Shown: piece by piece, positions 14,615 through 22,848 of the stretch
Layout: each line of letters opens with the position of its first letter
How positions within the stretch are numbered: the first letter of the stretch is position 1
Assembly: GCA_023449855.1 (NCBI GenBank)
Contig: JAEXHR010000267.1
Span: 1-23,223, forward strand
Length of the DNA stretch: 23,223 nt
Direction: 5' to 3'
Source: Pseudomonadota bacterium
GTDB taxonomy: Bacteria; Pseudomonadota; Alphaproteobacteria; Rhizobiales; Xanthobacteraceae
Made by a program: the position numbers and the translations under genes
Notes under the pieces: model-generated
What the model saw: only the letters and a program-made list of their open reading frames with translations
Databases searched by the model: none
Told to the model about the DNA's origin: nothing

Positions 14615-15610
14615 ATGTCTTTGCCGTCGATCTTTCAGAATCGCCTCTCCGTGCCTGTGATGGGCTCGCCGCTGTTTCTCGTATCCGGGCCGGAACTTGT
14701 CATCGCCCAGTGCAAGGCCGGCGTTGTCGGCTCGTTCCCGGCGCTCAATGCACGCCCCGTCTCGGTCCTCGGCGAATGGCTGACCCGCATCGAGAGCGAA
14801 CTCGGCGAATACGCTGCCAAGAACCCACATCTGCCGGTCGCGCCTTATGCGGTGAATCAGATCTGCCATCCGTCCAATGATCGCCTGCAGGCGGACATGG
14901 AGATCTGCGTGAAGCACAAGGTGCCAGCGATCATCACCAGCCTGCAGCTGCCGCAGTCGGTCGTCGATGCCGCGCATTCCTATGGCGGCAAGGTGTTTCA
15001 CGATGTCACCACCATCCGTCATGCGCGCAAGGCGGCCGAGATGGGCGTCGATGGTCTCATTCTCGTTTGCGCCGGCGCGGGCGGCCATGCCGGCACGCTG
15101 TCGCCCTTTGCGTTGCTCCGTGAAGTCCGCCAGTGGTTCTCGGGCACGATCCTGTTGTCCGGCTCCATCGCCGATGGTTACGGCATCGCCGCCGCGCAGA
15201 TGATGGGCGCCGACATGGCCTATATGGGCACGCGCTTCATCGCCACGCAGGAAGCCAATGCGGTCGAGGGCTACAAGCAGTCGCTGATCGATTATGCGGC
15301 GGGCGATATCGTCTACACCAATCTGATCACCGGCGTTCACGGCAACTATCTGGCGCCGTCGCTGACCGCAGCCGGACTCGATCCGGCCAATCTGCCGGTC
15401 TCCGACAAGTCGAAGATGAATTTCGGCTCCGGCGGCAACACCAAGGCGAAGGCCTGGAAGGACATCTGGGGTGCGGGGCAGGGTCTCGGATCGATCAAGG
15501 ATGCTCCGGCCGTGGCGACCGTGGTCGAGCGCCTGCGCGACGAATATGCGCGGGCGATCGCCGATTTCGGCGGCAAGCAGATCGCCGTGCAGCAGGCGGT
15601 CGCCGCCTGA
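14615..15610 (+). CDS. Nitronate monooxygenase-family flavoprotein, paralog 1 (His present)
   Basis: This 331-residue FMN-dependent TIM-barrel enzyme of the nitronate monooxygenase (former 2-nitropropane dioxygenase) family, related to FabK, probably oxidises nitronates or reduces a related substrate. The N-terminus has the substrate/FMN entry LSVPVMGSPLFLVSGPELVIAQCKAG. GAGGHAG at 154-160 carries H158, the position of the catalytic or substrate-activating His in the family. The phosphate-binding part follows in SGSIADGYGIAAAQMMGADMAYMGTRF (about 182-208). The stop TGA shares its final A with the ATG of the next gene, so the two are translationally coupled. Start ATG 14615 gives the family N-terminus directly. 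The true substrate is unknown. Confidence 0.88.
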   Translation: MSLPSIFQNRLSVPVMGSPLFLVSGPELVIAQCKAGVVGSFPALNARPVSVLGEWLTRIESELGEYAAKNPHLPVAPYAVNQICHPSNDRLQADMEICVKHKVPAIITSLQLPQSVVDAAHSYGGKVFHDVTTIRHARKAAEMGVDGLILVCAGAGGHAGTLSPFALLREVRQWFSGTILLSGSIADGYGIAAAQMMGADMAYMGTRFIATQEANAVEGYKQSLIDYAAGDIVYTNLITGVHGNYLAPSLTAAGLDPANLPVSDKSKMNFGSGGNTKAKAWKDIWGAGQGLGSIKDAPAVATVVERLRDEYARAIADFGGKQIAVQQAVAA

Positions 15611-16602
15611 TGGCGGATCGTCCCGGCAACGCCGCAGCGGCCTGGTTCGCCGAGAAGGTGCGCCCGCGTCTATCGGTGCCGCTGATTGCGGCGCCGATGT
15701 TTCGCGTGTCGGGACCCGATCTCGTCATCGCGGCCTGCAAGGCTGGCGTGATCGGCGCGTTCCCCACTGCGAATTGTCGCAGCGATGCCGAATTCGCCGA
15801 ATGGCTGGCACGCATCGCCGATGCGCTGGGACCGGAAGATGCGCCGTTCTGTCCGAACCTGATCATCCGCCGCGAGACGTTGCAGGCGGATGTCGCCGCG
15901 GTGATCCGCCAGGGCTGCGAGATGGTGATCACCAGCGTCGGTTCGCCCGATGCGGTGGTGCCTCCGCTGCACCAGGCCGGCTGCAAGGTGTTCGCCGATG
16001 TCGCGTCGATCCGCCACGCCAAGAAGGCGATCGCGGCAGGCGTCGACGGGCTGATCCTGCTCACCGCGGGGGCAGGCGGACAGACCGGCTGGGTCAACGG
16101 GTTTGCCTTCACCCGTGCGGTGCGCGCGTTCTGGGACGGGCCGATCGTGCTGGCCGGTGGTGTGCCGGACGGCGAGGCGGTGTTTGCCGCCGAAGTGCTC
16201 GGCTGCGATCTCAGCTATATGGGCACCAAGTTCATCGCTACGACCGAGAGCATGGCGGAGCCGGACTACAAGGCGATGCTGGTGTCGTCCGAACTCGACG
16301 ACATCCTGCTGTCGCGCGCTTTCACCGGGCTCGAGACCAATACGCTGGTTCCCTCCATCATTGCCGCCGGCCTCGATCCGAAGAACCTGCCGACCGACAT
16401 GACCAAAGAGCGTGCCGACGCGCTTTATGGGCGCAACGGTACTTCCGGCGTGAAGCGCTGGCGCGATACCTGGAGCGCGGGGCATTCAGTGTCCGGTGTC
16501 CACGCCATCGAGCCGGTTGAGGTTCTGGTTGCGCGCACGCGCGATCAGTACCGTGCGGCACGCGAAGCGACGCTGCGTCGTTTGAACGAGTCCTTGGGCT
16601 AA
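15610..16602 (+). CDS. Nitronate monooxygenase-family flavoprotein, paralog 2 (Gln replaces His)
   Basis: This 330-residue paralog of the preceding protein is collinear with it: LSVPLIAAPMFRVSGPDLVIAACKAG at the N-terminus and GGVPDGEAVFAAEVLGCDLSYMGTKF in the FMN phosphate region. The key motif reads GAGGQTG (154-160), with Gln at residue 158 where paralog 1 has His. The fold and FMN site therefore look intact but the family's catalytic His is missing, so the reaction may differ or the protein may work with paralog 1. The ATG at 15610-15612 overlaps the upstream stop by one base (TGATG). The open frame extends back into the previous gene, but that part is a shadow. Confidence 0.87.
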   Translation: MADRPGNAAAAWFAEKVRPRLSVPLIAAPMFRVSGPDLVIAACKAGVIGAFPTANCRSDAEFAEWLARIADALGPEDAPFCPNLIIRRETLQADVAAVIRQGCEMVITSVGSPDAVVPPLHQAGCKVFADVASIRHAKKAIAAGVDGLILLTAGAGGQTGWVNGFAFTRAVRAFWDGPIVLAGGVPDGEAVFAAEVLGCDLSYMGTKFIATTESMAEPDYKAMLVSSELDDILLSRAFTGLETNTLVPSIIAAGLDPKNLPTDMTKERADALYGRNGTSGVKRWRDTWSAGHSVSGVHAIEPVEVLVARTRDQYRAAREATLRRLNESLG

Positions 16603-16626
16603 ATCGATCGGATCGCGCCGCCCCCT

Positions 16627-16644
16627 GACCGTGCTTTCACGGTC
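16627..16644 (+). terminator. Weak hairpin between the monooxygenase pair and the GGT-like gene
   Basis: GACCGTG at 16627-16633 and CACGGTC at 16638-16644 form a 7-bp stem with a CTTT loop, 24 bp after the stop of paralog 2. No T-tract follows, so intrinsic termination is uncertain. The rest of the 172-bp gap up to 16774 shows nothing I can name. Confidence 0.35.
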
Positions 16645-16763
16645 GGCGGGAATGCTGCTTTGCGATGCAACCGGTGTCCGAGATTTGTTCGTCACCCCGC
16701 ATTCACAAATGGTCACGCCGGATGTATTGGGGGCGGAGATTGCTGGTATGCCACCAACCCTAC

Positions 16764-16767
16764 GAGG
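16764..16767 (+). promoter_or_regulatory. Ribosome binding site deciding the start of the GGT-like gene
   Basis: GAGG lies 7 nt upstream of the ATG at 16775. The open frame extends to 16631, but those 48 codons do not look like a protein segment of this family, so this site sets the start. Confidence 0.5.
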
Positions 16768-16774
16768 ACCCCTC

Positions 16775-18352
16775 ATGCGTGACTTCATGGCCGTTGCCCG
16801 TTCCGTCGCCGTTGCCGAGCACGGGATGGCCGCAACCTCGCACCCGCTGGCGACGCTTGCCGCGGTGGAGATGCTGAAGTCCGGCGGTAATGCCATCGAT
16901 GCGGCGCTGGCCGCGGTGGCCGTCCAATGCGTGGTCGATCCGGCCATGACCGGCATCGGCGGCGACTGTTTCGCGCTCTATTCGCCCAAGGGCGGTGCGC
17001 CGATCGCGTTGAACGGTTCCGGCCGCACCCCGGCCAAGATCGATTCCGAGAAATATGCCAACAGCGGCGCTCGCGACATTCCGGAGACCTGCGTCGAGAC
17101 CGTCACCGTCCCCGGCGCCATCGATGCCTGGTGCACGCTGAGCAAGGATCATGGCTCGAAGCCGCTGGCCGAGGTGTTCGCTGCGGCGATCGATGCCGCC
17201 GAGAATGGCTTCATCATCACCCCGCGCGTGTCGGCCGACTGGAGCAAATGGCGCCGCAAGCTCGAAGCCCATGCGGACTGCGCCGCGCAATATCTGCCGG
17301 GCGGCCATGCGCCGGCCGTCGGCGACAAGCGCGTGCAGCCGGCGCTTGCCGCCACGCTGCGCCGTGTCGCGCGCGAGGGCCGCAACGGCTTCTATCAGGG
17401 CCAGGTGGCGGACGACATCATCACCACGCTGCGCGCCGTCGGCGGCGCCCATGAGCCGGATGATTTCGACGCGCAGCGTTCGGATTACGTGACGCCGGTG
17501 TCGGCGAACTATCAGGGTTACGACGTCGCCGAATGTCCGCCGAACGGGCAAGGTGTGGTGGCGCTGATGATCCTGCGCATGCTGGCGGGCTATGACATCA
17601 AGAATCTGAGCGAAGCCGATCGCATTCACGTGCTCGCCGAAGCGACCAAGGCAGCCTATCGCACCCGCGATGCCTATTTCTGCGATCCGGCGATCGCGCC
17701 GACCGATGTCGAGCGCTTCCTGTCGGACAAGTTCATCGGCGATCTCCGCGCCAAGATCGACATGAAGAAGGCATCGCCGGAAGAGGAATGGGATTCCGTT
17801 ATCCACAAGGACACGGTGTATCTCACGGTGGTGGACCGCGACCTGAACGCCGTATCGCTGATCAATTCGCTGTTCGGCCCGTTCGGCAGCGGCATCTATG
17901 CGAAGAAGTCCGGCGTGCTGCTGCATCATCGCGGCTGGAGTTTCCGCGCCAAGCCCGGCCACGTGAATTCGCTCGGCCCGCGCAAGCGGCCGATGCACAC
18001 GATCATTCCGGGCATGCTGATGAAGGATGGCCGCGCAGTGATGCCGTTCGGCGTGATGGGCGGCCATTATCAGGCCACCGGCCATGCGCAGTACATCTCC
18101 AATGTGCTCGACCTCGGCATGGACATCCAGGAAGCCGCCGAGGCGCCGCGTTCGTTCGCGACGAACGGCGTGCTGCAGGTCGAAAACACCATTCCGGAAG
18201 CGGTGCGCAACGAGCTCGCAGCGCGCGGCCACAAGCTGCAGATGATGGAAGCCGGCATTGGCGGCGCTCAGGCGATCCAGATCGACTACAAGCGCGGTGT
18301 GTTGCTCGGTGCCTCGGATCACCGCAAGGATGGCATGGCGCTCGGTTTCTGA
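16775..18352 (+). CDS. Gamma-glutamyltransferase-like Ntn hydrolase
   Basis: This 525-residue protein would be made as a precursor that cleaves itself before a catalytic Thr into a large (about 346) and a small (about 179) chain. The Thr is T347 in HKDTVYLTVVDRD, and the downstream NAVSLINSLFGPFGSGI matches the small-chain start of the family. GGNAIDAALAAVAVQCVVDP and GIGGDCFALY near the N-terminus are standard. R84 in NGSGRTP fits the alpha-carboxylate-binding Arg, and the GG pair in GVMGGHYQ is kept. The two Ser residues that contact gamma-glutamyl substrates in E. coli GGT (KRPLSSMSP) are replaced by His-Thr (KRPMHTIIP, H408-T409), so substrate use may differ from glutathione. No signal peptide is visible, unlike periplasmic GGTs. 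It lies 172 bp after the monooxygenase pair on the same strand. Confidence 0.88.
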   Translation: MRDFMAVARSVAVAEHGMAATSHPLATLAAVEMLKSGGNAIDAALAAVAVQCVVDPAMTGIGGDCFALYSPKGGAPIALNGSGRTPAKIDSEKYANSGARDIPETCVETVTVPGAIDAWCTLSKDHGSKPLAEVFAAAIDAAENGFIITPRVSADWSKWRRKLEAHADCAAQYLPGGHAPAVGDKRVQPALAATLRRVAREGRNGFYQGQVADDIITTLRAVGGAHEPDDFDAQRSDYVTPVSANYQGYDVAECPPNGQGVVALMILRMLAGYDIKNLSEADRIHVLAEATKAAYRTRDAYFCDPAIAPTDVERFLSDKFIGDLRAKIDMKKASPEEEWDSVIHKDTVYLTVVDRDLNAVSLINSLFGPFGSGIYAKKSGVLLHHRGWSFRAKPGHVNSLGPRKRPMHTIIPGMLMKDGRAVMPFGVMGGHYQATGHAQYISNVLDLGMDIQEAAEAPRSFATNGVLQVENTIPEAVRNELAARGHKLQMMEAGIGGAQAIQIDYKRGVLLGASDHRKDGMALGF

Positions 18353-18414
18353 TCGGAGCGCTACGTCGCCTGCCGATTCATGGTTCAACTCAATGATGAC
18401 CTTGCCGCTGCAAC

Positions 18415-19848
18415 TCACGTCGCCAGCGGCAAGGCCTCCGGTCGCAGCGGCAGATCCAGTGTGACGCGCGTTCCCTGACCAGGCGTGCTCGCGAGATCGA
18501 TCTGCCCTTTGAGCGTCGAGACGACGAGATTGAACACGATATGCAGCCCGAGCCCGGTGCTGCCCTTGTCGCGCCGCGTGGTGAAAAAGGGATCGAACGC
18601 CTTGGCAAGATCGCCTTCGGCGATGCCGACGCCGTCGTCGCTGACCGCGATCCGCATCCGCTGTTGATCGATACGCGAGACTGATATCTCTATGCTGCCG
18701 GTGCGACTGCCCGGATAGCCGTGGGTGACGGCGTTGAGCGCGAGATTGCGGATGACCTGGGCGAGGGCGCCGGGATAAGTGTCCGCGGCGATGTCGGCGT
18801 CGCAATGCACGCTGACCTGATGGCCACGCCGGCTGAGCAGCGGCTGCAGCGTGCTCATGATCTCTGAGAGCCATGCGCGCATCTCGAAGCTGCGACGCTC
18901 TTCGTCGGCCTCATCCGTCGCCACCTGTTTGAAGCTGTGGACCAGATCCGCGGCGCGGTGATGATTGGAGAACAGCAGCTTCATGCCTTCGCGCAGGCGC
19001 GCGATGCTCTGGGTCAGCTCGGAACGGCGCACTTGGCCGGACTGGATGGTTGTGTCCAACCGCTTCAGCTCACCTTCAAGCGCTGTCGTCGTGGTGAGTG
19101 CAAGGCCGAGCGGCGTACTCACTTCATGCGCGACGCCCGCGACGAGCTGCCCAAGTGAGGCCAGCTTCTCGGCCTGCACCAGTTGCCCCTGCGTCGTGCG
19201 AAGTTCGATCAGCGACGCTTCCGACCGTTCCTTTTCGATGCGGAGCGCCTCCGCGGTGCGAAATTGCTGCCGCGCCCGGAATTCACGTGCGCCGACTGCA
19301 TAGAGGGAGAGGATGTAAGCGAAGCTGATCTCGAAATTGTTGATGAACCGCAGTCCCTCGGTGAGATAGGTCGCGTATGTCTCGCAATAGATAAAGACGC
19401 CCCAGGTCGAAAGGCAGAAGAATGCGAGCGATGGAAGACGTAACGGCAGCAGCGTCGACACGAACAGGATAACGATGATCATGCCTGCGGTGGAATGTTC
19501 GAAGCCGCGGTCGATGATCAGATAGATGACGCTGAGGGCGCAGCCGGGAACGACGCAATAGATGACATAGATCGGTTCGGCGAAGCGGCGTGCGGCTGGC
19601 AGGAACAGGGCGGCCGTTAAAGGCAGCAACACGAAGGCGGCGACAGCCAGACGGATGGCAAGGCTTCTGGTCCAGGCCACGGGATCGAGAATCCAGTCCC
19701 ACACGCCAAAGGAGCAATAGATGATGGCGCCGAGCAGCATGGCGGCCTGGGTGAGGTGACGCCCGCCAAGCATGTAGCCCTGCACGAAGCGGCGCTCGTC
19801 GAGCGGATCTTCGAAACGAAAGCCGACCTTGACCAGAAGGTTGTGCAT
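18415..19848 (-). CDS. Membrane-bound sensor histidine kinase
   Basis: This 477-residue protein has about six hydrophobic segments between residues 35 and 190. A short coiled-coil linker follows (about 190-230, RQQFRTAEALRIEKERSEAS). The dimerisation/phosphoacceptor region is LASLGQLVAGVAHEVSTPLG with H241. The ATPase domain has an N-box at NLALNAVTHG (N372), G1 at SDDGVGIAEGD (403-413), F-box at FDPFFTT and G2 at GSTGLGL (429-435). All catalytic motifs are intact. The N-terminal sensor has no named domain that I recognise. No response regulator gene adjoins it: it is downstream of the CorA gene on the same strand (84-bp gap) and convergent with the GGT-like gene. The start at 19848 has no good Shine-Dalgarno, so a nearby alternative is possible. 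Confidence 0.9.
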   Translation of the reverse strand: MHNLLVKVGFRFEDPLDERRFVQGYMLGGRHLTQAAMLLGAIIYCSFGVWDWILDPVAWTRSLAIRLAVAAFVLLPLTAALFLPAARRFAEPIYVIYCVVPGCALSVIYLIIDRGFEHSTAGMIIVILFVSTLLPLRLPSLAFFCLSTWGVFIYCETYATYLTEGLRFINNFEISFAYILSLYAVGAREFRARQQFRTAEALRIEKERSEASLIELRTTQGQLVQAEKLASLGQLVAGVAHEVSTPLGLALTTTTALEGELKRLDTTIQSGQVRRSELTQSIARLREGMKLLFSNHHRAADLVHSFKQVATDEADEERRSFEMRAWLSEIMSTLQPLLSRRGHQVSVHCDADIAADTYPGALAQVIRNLALNAVTHGYPGSRTGSIEISVSRIDQQRMRIAVSDDGVGIAEGDLAKAFDPFFTTRRDKGSTGLGLHIVFNLVVSTLKGQIDLASTPGQGTRVTLDLPLRPEALPLAT

Positions 19849-19932
19849 CGAGGGGAATGCCCGGTGATATCAGGGGATGGGCTGCACTGGACGGGATGCG
19901 CCCGTGCGCCAGCATCTGCCCGATATTTGCGC

Positions 19933-20955
19933 CTAAAGCCACCCGTTACGACGGAAGCGCCAGTACAAGCCCGCGCAGATGCTGCCGATCACACCAAGCA
20001 CGGCGAAATAGCCATACTGCCATTTCAACTCCGGCATGTTCTCGAAATTCATGCCGTAGATGCCGGCGAGGGCGGTGGGGATCGCCAGAATGGCGGCCCA
20101 TGCGGCGAGCTGACGCGTCACGTCGGTCTGCTGCGCCTGGCCGAGCATCAGGCTTGTCTCGAAAGCGAAGGCCAGCACTTCGCGCAGGCTGTTGATGTCT
20201 TCGGTGACGCGGTGGATATGGTCGGTGACGTCGCGAAACAGCGGCTGCATCTCCGGATCGATCTGCACCACTTCGGCATGTTCGATGCGACGGCAGACCT
20301 CGGTGAGCGGCGCCGCGGCATCGCGCAGGCGCAGCAGGTCGCGGCGCAAGGTGTAGAGTCGCTCGATCTGCTGCGAGGACAAGGCGCGCTTCAGCAGGCT
20401 GTCTTCGAGCATCTCGACTTCCGATCGGATCTGGTCGAGTACAGGCGCATATTCATCGACGATGAAATCGAGCACGGAATAGAGGATGAAGTCCTCGCCA
20501 TTGGCGAGTGTGGTTGGGCAGGCTTCCGCGCGCTCGCGCACGGCGCGATAGGAGCTCGATGCGCCATGGCGGACGGTCACCACATAACGCGGTCCGACGA
20601 ACATGTGCGTCTCGCCGAAAGCGATGCGTCCGTCGATCAGTTGCGCGGTACGGGCGACGACGAACAGCGCCTTGCCATACTGCTCAAGCTTCGGCCGTTG
20701 ATGCGCCTTGTGCGCGTCTTCGATTGCCAGATGATGGAGGTCGAATTGTTGCTGGATGTCCTGCAGCAGATCGTCACCCGGCTCGAACAGGCCGATCCAC
20801 ACCACATGACCCGGCTTCGCCGTCCATTTTTTCGCGTCCGCAATATTGTCGAGATCCTTCACCTTGCGCCCTTTGGCGTAGACGGCCGCGCCGACGATGC
20901 CAGGTTCGGGATGGGACAGCTCGGGATGTGCGGTGACGGGGGTAATCTGATCCAT
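19933..20955 (-). CDS. CorA-family divalent metal ion transporter
   Basis: This 340-residue inner-membrane channel for Mg2+ (or Co2+/Ni2+/Zn2+ in some relatives) would work as a pentamer. The C-terminus has the diagnostic GMN motif (IYGMNFENMPEL, residues 301-303) between two hydrophobic segments (about 284-302 and 314-332) and ends in the basic tail RFRRNGWL. The N-terminal two thirds form the cytoplasmic alpha/beta and long-helix domain (VVWIGLFEPGDD, DAHKAHQRPKLEQYG, then charged helices). Length is close to the family's norm. The upstream SDR-like gene ends 27 bp before the start, and the kinase gene follows after 84 bp, so the three may be cotranscribed. No Shine-Dalgarno is obvious. I see no Mg2+ riboswitch-like leader, and the short gap leaves little room for one. 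Confidence 0.92.
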   Translation of the reverse strand: MDQITPVTAHPELSHPEPGIVGAAVYAKGRKVKDLDNIADAKKWTAKPGHVVWIGLFEPGDDLLQDIQQQFDLHHLAIEDAHKAHQRPKLEQYGKALFVVARTAQLIDGRIAFGETHMFVGPRYVVTVRHGASSSYRAVRERAEACPTTLANGEDFILYSVLDFIVDEYAPVLDQIRSEVEMLEDSLLKRALSSQQIERLYTLRRDLLRLRDAAAPLTEVCRRIEHAEVVQIDPEMQPLFRDVTDHIHRVTEDINSLREVLAFAFETSLMLGQAQQTDVTRQLAAWAAILAIPTALAGIYGMNFENMPELKWQYGYFAVLGVIGSICAGLYWRFRRNGWL

Positions 20956-20982
20956 GAGAATGTTCGCGATTCGATTCCAAAC

Positions 20983-21846
20983 CTAAGATAACGTCCGGCC
21001 TTCGCCCGCGTTCCAAAGCGCGTCCAGTCCGCTGTGGTAGTTCGGGTGCCGCAGGCCGATGCCCAGCTCGTTCTTCAGCCGTGCATTGGAAATGCGGTTG
21101 TTCGATGCGTAGAAGCTGCGGGCCATCGGGCTGAGATCTGCGGTCTCGAAGTCCTGTTCAGGCGGCGGCGGAATCTGCATGAGGTCGGCTGCGTAAGTGA
21201 CGACGTCCTGCGGCGGCGCCGGTTCGTCGTCGCAGACGTTCCAGGTGCCGGCATGCGGATGTTCGATGGCGGCAGCGATCGCCTGCACGATGTCATCGAC
21301 ATGGATACGGTTGAACACCTGGTCCTGTTTGACGATACGATGTGCGCGGCCGTTGGCGAGGTTCACGAAGGCATTGCGACCGGGACCATAAATGCCGGCC
21401 AGCCGCAGGATACTGACCCGATCCGGACAGGCAGTCTGCCACGCCGCTTCGGCTCGTGCGCGGATGCCGCGCCGCGTCTCGTCAGCGATGATAGTGGCGG
21501 TCTCGTCAATCCATGCTCCGGCGTGGTCGGCATAGACGCCGACCGTGGACAGATAAACAATCCGGGCCTGACCCGCCGCGATCACGGAGCCGAATTGCGC
21601 CAGCGCGGGATCGCCGGTCATGCGGGGCGGCACGGACACCAGAATCACGTCGGCCTCGGCAAGTCGTGCGGCGATTGCCGGATCGGGATGTGCTCCGGCA
21701 AAGAGCAGGAGTTCGGCAGTCAGATGTGCGAGGGCGTCGCGGCGCTCCTCGCTGCGGACGGTGCCGCTGATCGCGGAGAAGGCCTTGCCATGGGCCGCGA
21801 CGAAATGCAGGCAACTATAGCCGAGGCCGAAAATGAAAAGGCGCAT
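20983..21846 (-). CDS. Atypical SDR / NAD-dependent epimerase-like protein (YeeZ-like)
   Basis: This 287-residue Rossmann-fold protein has its dinucleotide loop at the extreme N-terminus (MRLFIFGLGYSCLHFVA, G7-x-G9-Y). Further features are VSVPP at about 71-75, STVGVYADHAGAWIDET at about 100-116, RLAGIYGPGRNAFVNLANG at about 148-166, and FNRIHVDDIVQAIAAAIEHP, the region that closes the substrate pocket in extended SDRs. The YxxxK catalytic pair is absent: the equivalent position reads RAEAAW. It therefore resembles the atypical YeeZ-like group, whose reaction is not established. It is first in a same-strand series with the CorA and kinase genes and divergent from the STN/TonB locus. Confidence 0.82.
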   Translation of the reverse strand: MRLFIFGLGYSCLHFVAAHGKAFSAISGTVRSEERRDALAHLTAELLLFAGAHPDPAIAARLAEADVILVSVPPRMTGDPALAQFGSVIAAGQARIVYLSTVGVYADHAGAWIDETATIIADETRRGIRARAEAAWQTACPDRVSILRLAGIYGPGRNAFVNLANGRAHRIVKQDQVFNRIHVDDIVQAIAAAIEHPHAGTWNVCDDEPAPPQDVVTYAADLMQIPPPPEQDFETADLSPMARSFYASNNRISNARLKNELGIGLRHPNYHSGLDALWNAGEGRTLS

Positions 21847-22069
21847 GCCGTCACGCTACCATTGCCAGGGATCGCAGGGGATCAGGTTGACGACATTTAT
21901 ATTACAAGCGCCACGACTGCGAGCGTGACGGTTCCTGTGTCATCTAGTTGTCATTTCTCTCGCTGCATCCATCGCTTGCTGCCTGTGGCCTCCTTCGGTA
22001 AGAACATCGCATCGCAATATCGTGATTGTCGATATTGTTGCCTGCTTGAGAGTTATCGAAGTCCGCGAG

Positions 22070-22846
22070 ATGCGTATCAGTCAAAGTTTGAGTGATCTCA
22101 ATCCGGGATGGGGCTTCGTTGCCTCCGCGTTGCGGGCCGGCCGGGCCGGGACGGTCCTGCGTAGCCGGGCGGTCATGATGGTCGCTGCGATTGTCGCATT
22201 GGGCGCCATGGTCTCGGCGATTGCCGCAAGCGACGATGCACGCCAGTTCGTGCCCATGAAATTCAACATCCCGAGCCAGCCGCTGGCCGCGGCGCTGCAG
22301 ACCTACAGCAAGGTGACGGGTGTGCAGTTGCTCTATGAAAGCGGATCAGGCGGCACGCGGCCGTCGACACCGGTCGAAGGCGAATTCACACGCGACTCCG
22401 CGCTGCGTATCCTGCTGTCGGAAACCGATCTGGTGATCCGCTATACCCGTGCCAATTCCATCACCTTGGTGCCGGCATCGGCGGATCCCGATGCGCCGCC
22501 GGAAGCTGTTTTCGGGGAGGCGGATCTCACCCTCAACACATTGCTGATCCGCCGGCAGCGCCCGAGCACCGACCCCTCCCAATTGCGCACCTATAGCGGA
22601 ATCATCCAGTCGGACATCCAGCAGGCACTGCGGAAGGATGCCAAGACGCGCAACGGCGTCTACAGCGCCGGAATCAAGCTGTGGATCGACAATCCGCGCA
22701 CGGTCCGCAAGACCGAGCTGTTCCGTTCGTCCGGCGATCACGACCGTGACGAGACGATCGCGCGGGTGCTTGACGGATTGCAGGTCAGCCAGGCGCCGCC
22801 GGCCAACACGCCGCAGCCGGTCATGCTCATGATCACGGTGCGATAG
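22070..22846 (+). CDS. Exported protein with STN domain and TonB C-terminal-like domain
   Basis: From the ATG at 22070 this is a 258-residue protein. A basic N-region of about 35 residues leads to a hydrophobic export segment (MMVAAIVALGAMVSAIA, about 36-52). An STN (secretin/TonB short N-terminal) domain follows at about 60-134, with FNIPSQPLAAALQTYSKVTG and VQLLYES. STN domains are known from TonB-dependent transducing receptors and secretins. Residues about 175-258 (YSGIIQSDIQQALRKD, GIKLWIDNP, SSGDHDRDETIARVLDGLQ, ending PQPVMLMITV) resemble a TonB C-terminal domain. The combination without a beta-barrel suggests a periplasmic signalling or coupling partner. An in-frame GTG at 22022 would lengthen it and an ATG at 22175 would leave a plain signal peptide. 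The next gene starts 2 bp later and also looks TonB-like. Confidence 0.8.
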   Translation: MRISQSLSDLNPGWGFVASALRAGRAGTVLRSRAVMMVAAIVALGAMVSAIAASDDARQFVPMKFNIPSQPLAAALQTYSKVTGVQLLYESGSGGTRPSTPVEGEFTRDSALRILLSETDLVIRYTRANSITLVPASADPDAPPEAVFGEADLTLNTLLIRRQRPSTDPSQLRTYSGIIQSDIQQALRKDAKTRNGVYSAGIKLWIDNPRTVRKTELFRSSGDHDRDETIARVLDGLQVSQAPPANTPQPVMLMITVR

Positions 22847-22848
22847 GC

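Noticed and set aside
15133..15609. Upstream extension of the second monooxygenase paralog
   Set aside because: It is an out-of-frame reading of paralog 1. The ATG at 15610 begins the recognisable protein.
16760..18874. A 704-residue open frame on the minus strand
   Set aside because: It is antisense to the GGT-like gene and out of frame with the kinase, with shadow-type composition and no motifs.
21887..21903. TTGACG followed by an AT-rich TTTATATTA as a promoter in the SDR/STN divergent gap
   Set aside because: The spacing between the two elements does not fit a sigma-70 promoter on either strand. No Fur, Irr or RirA-like box was visible either.
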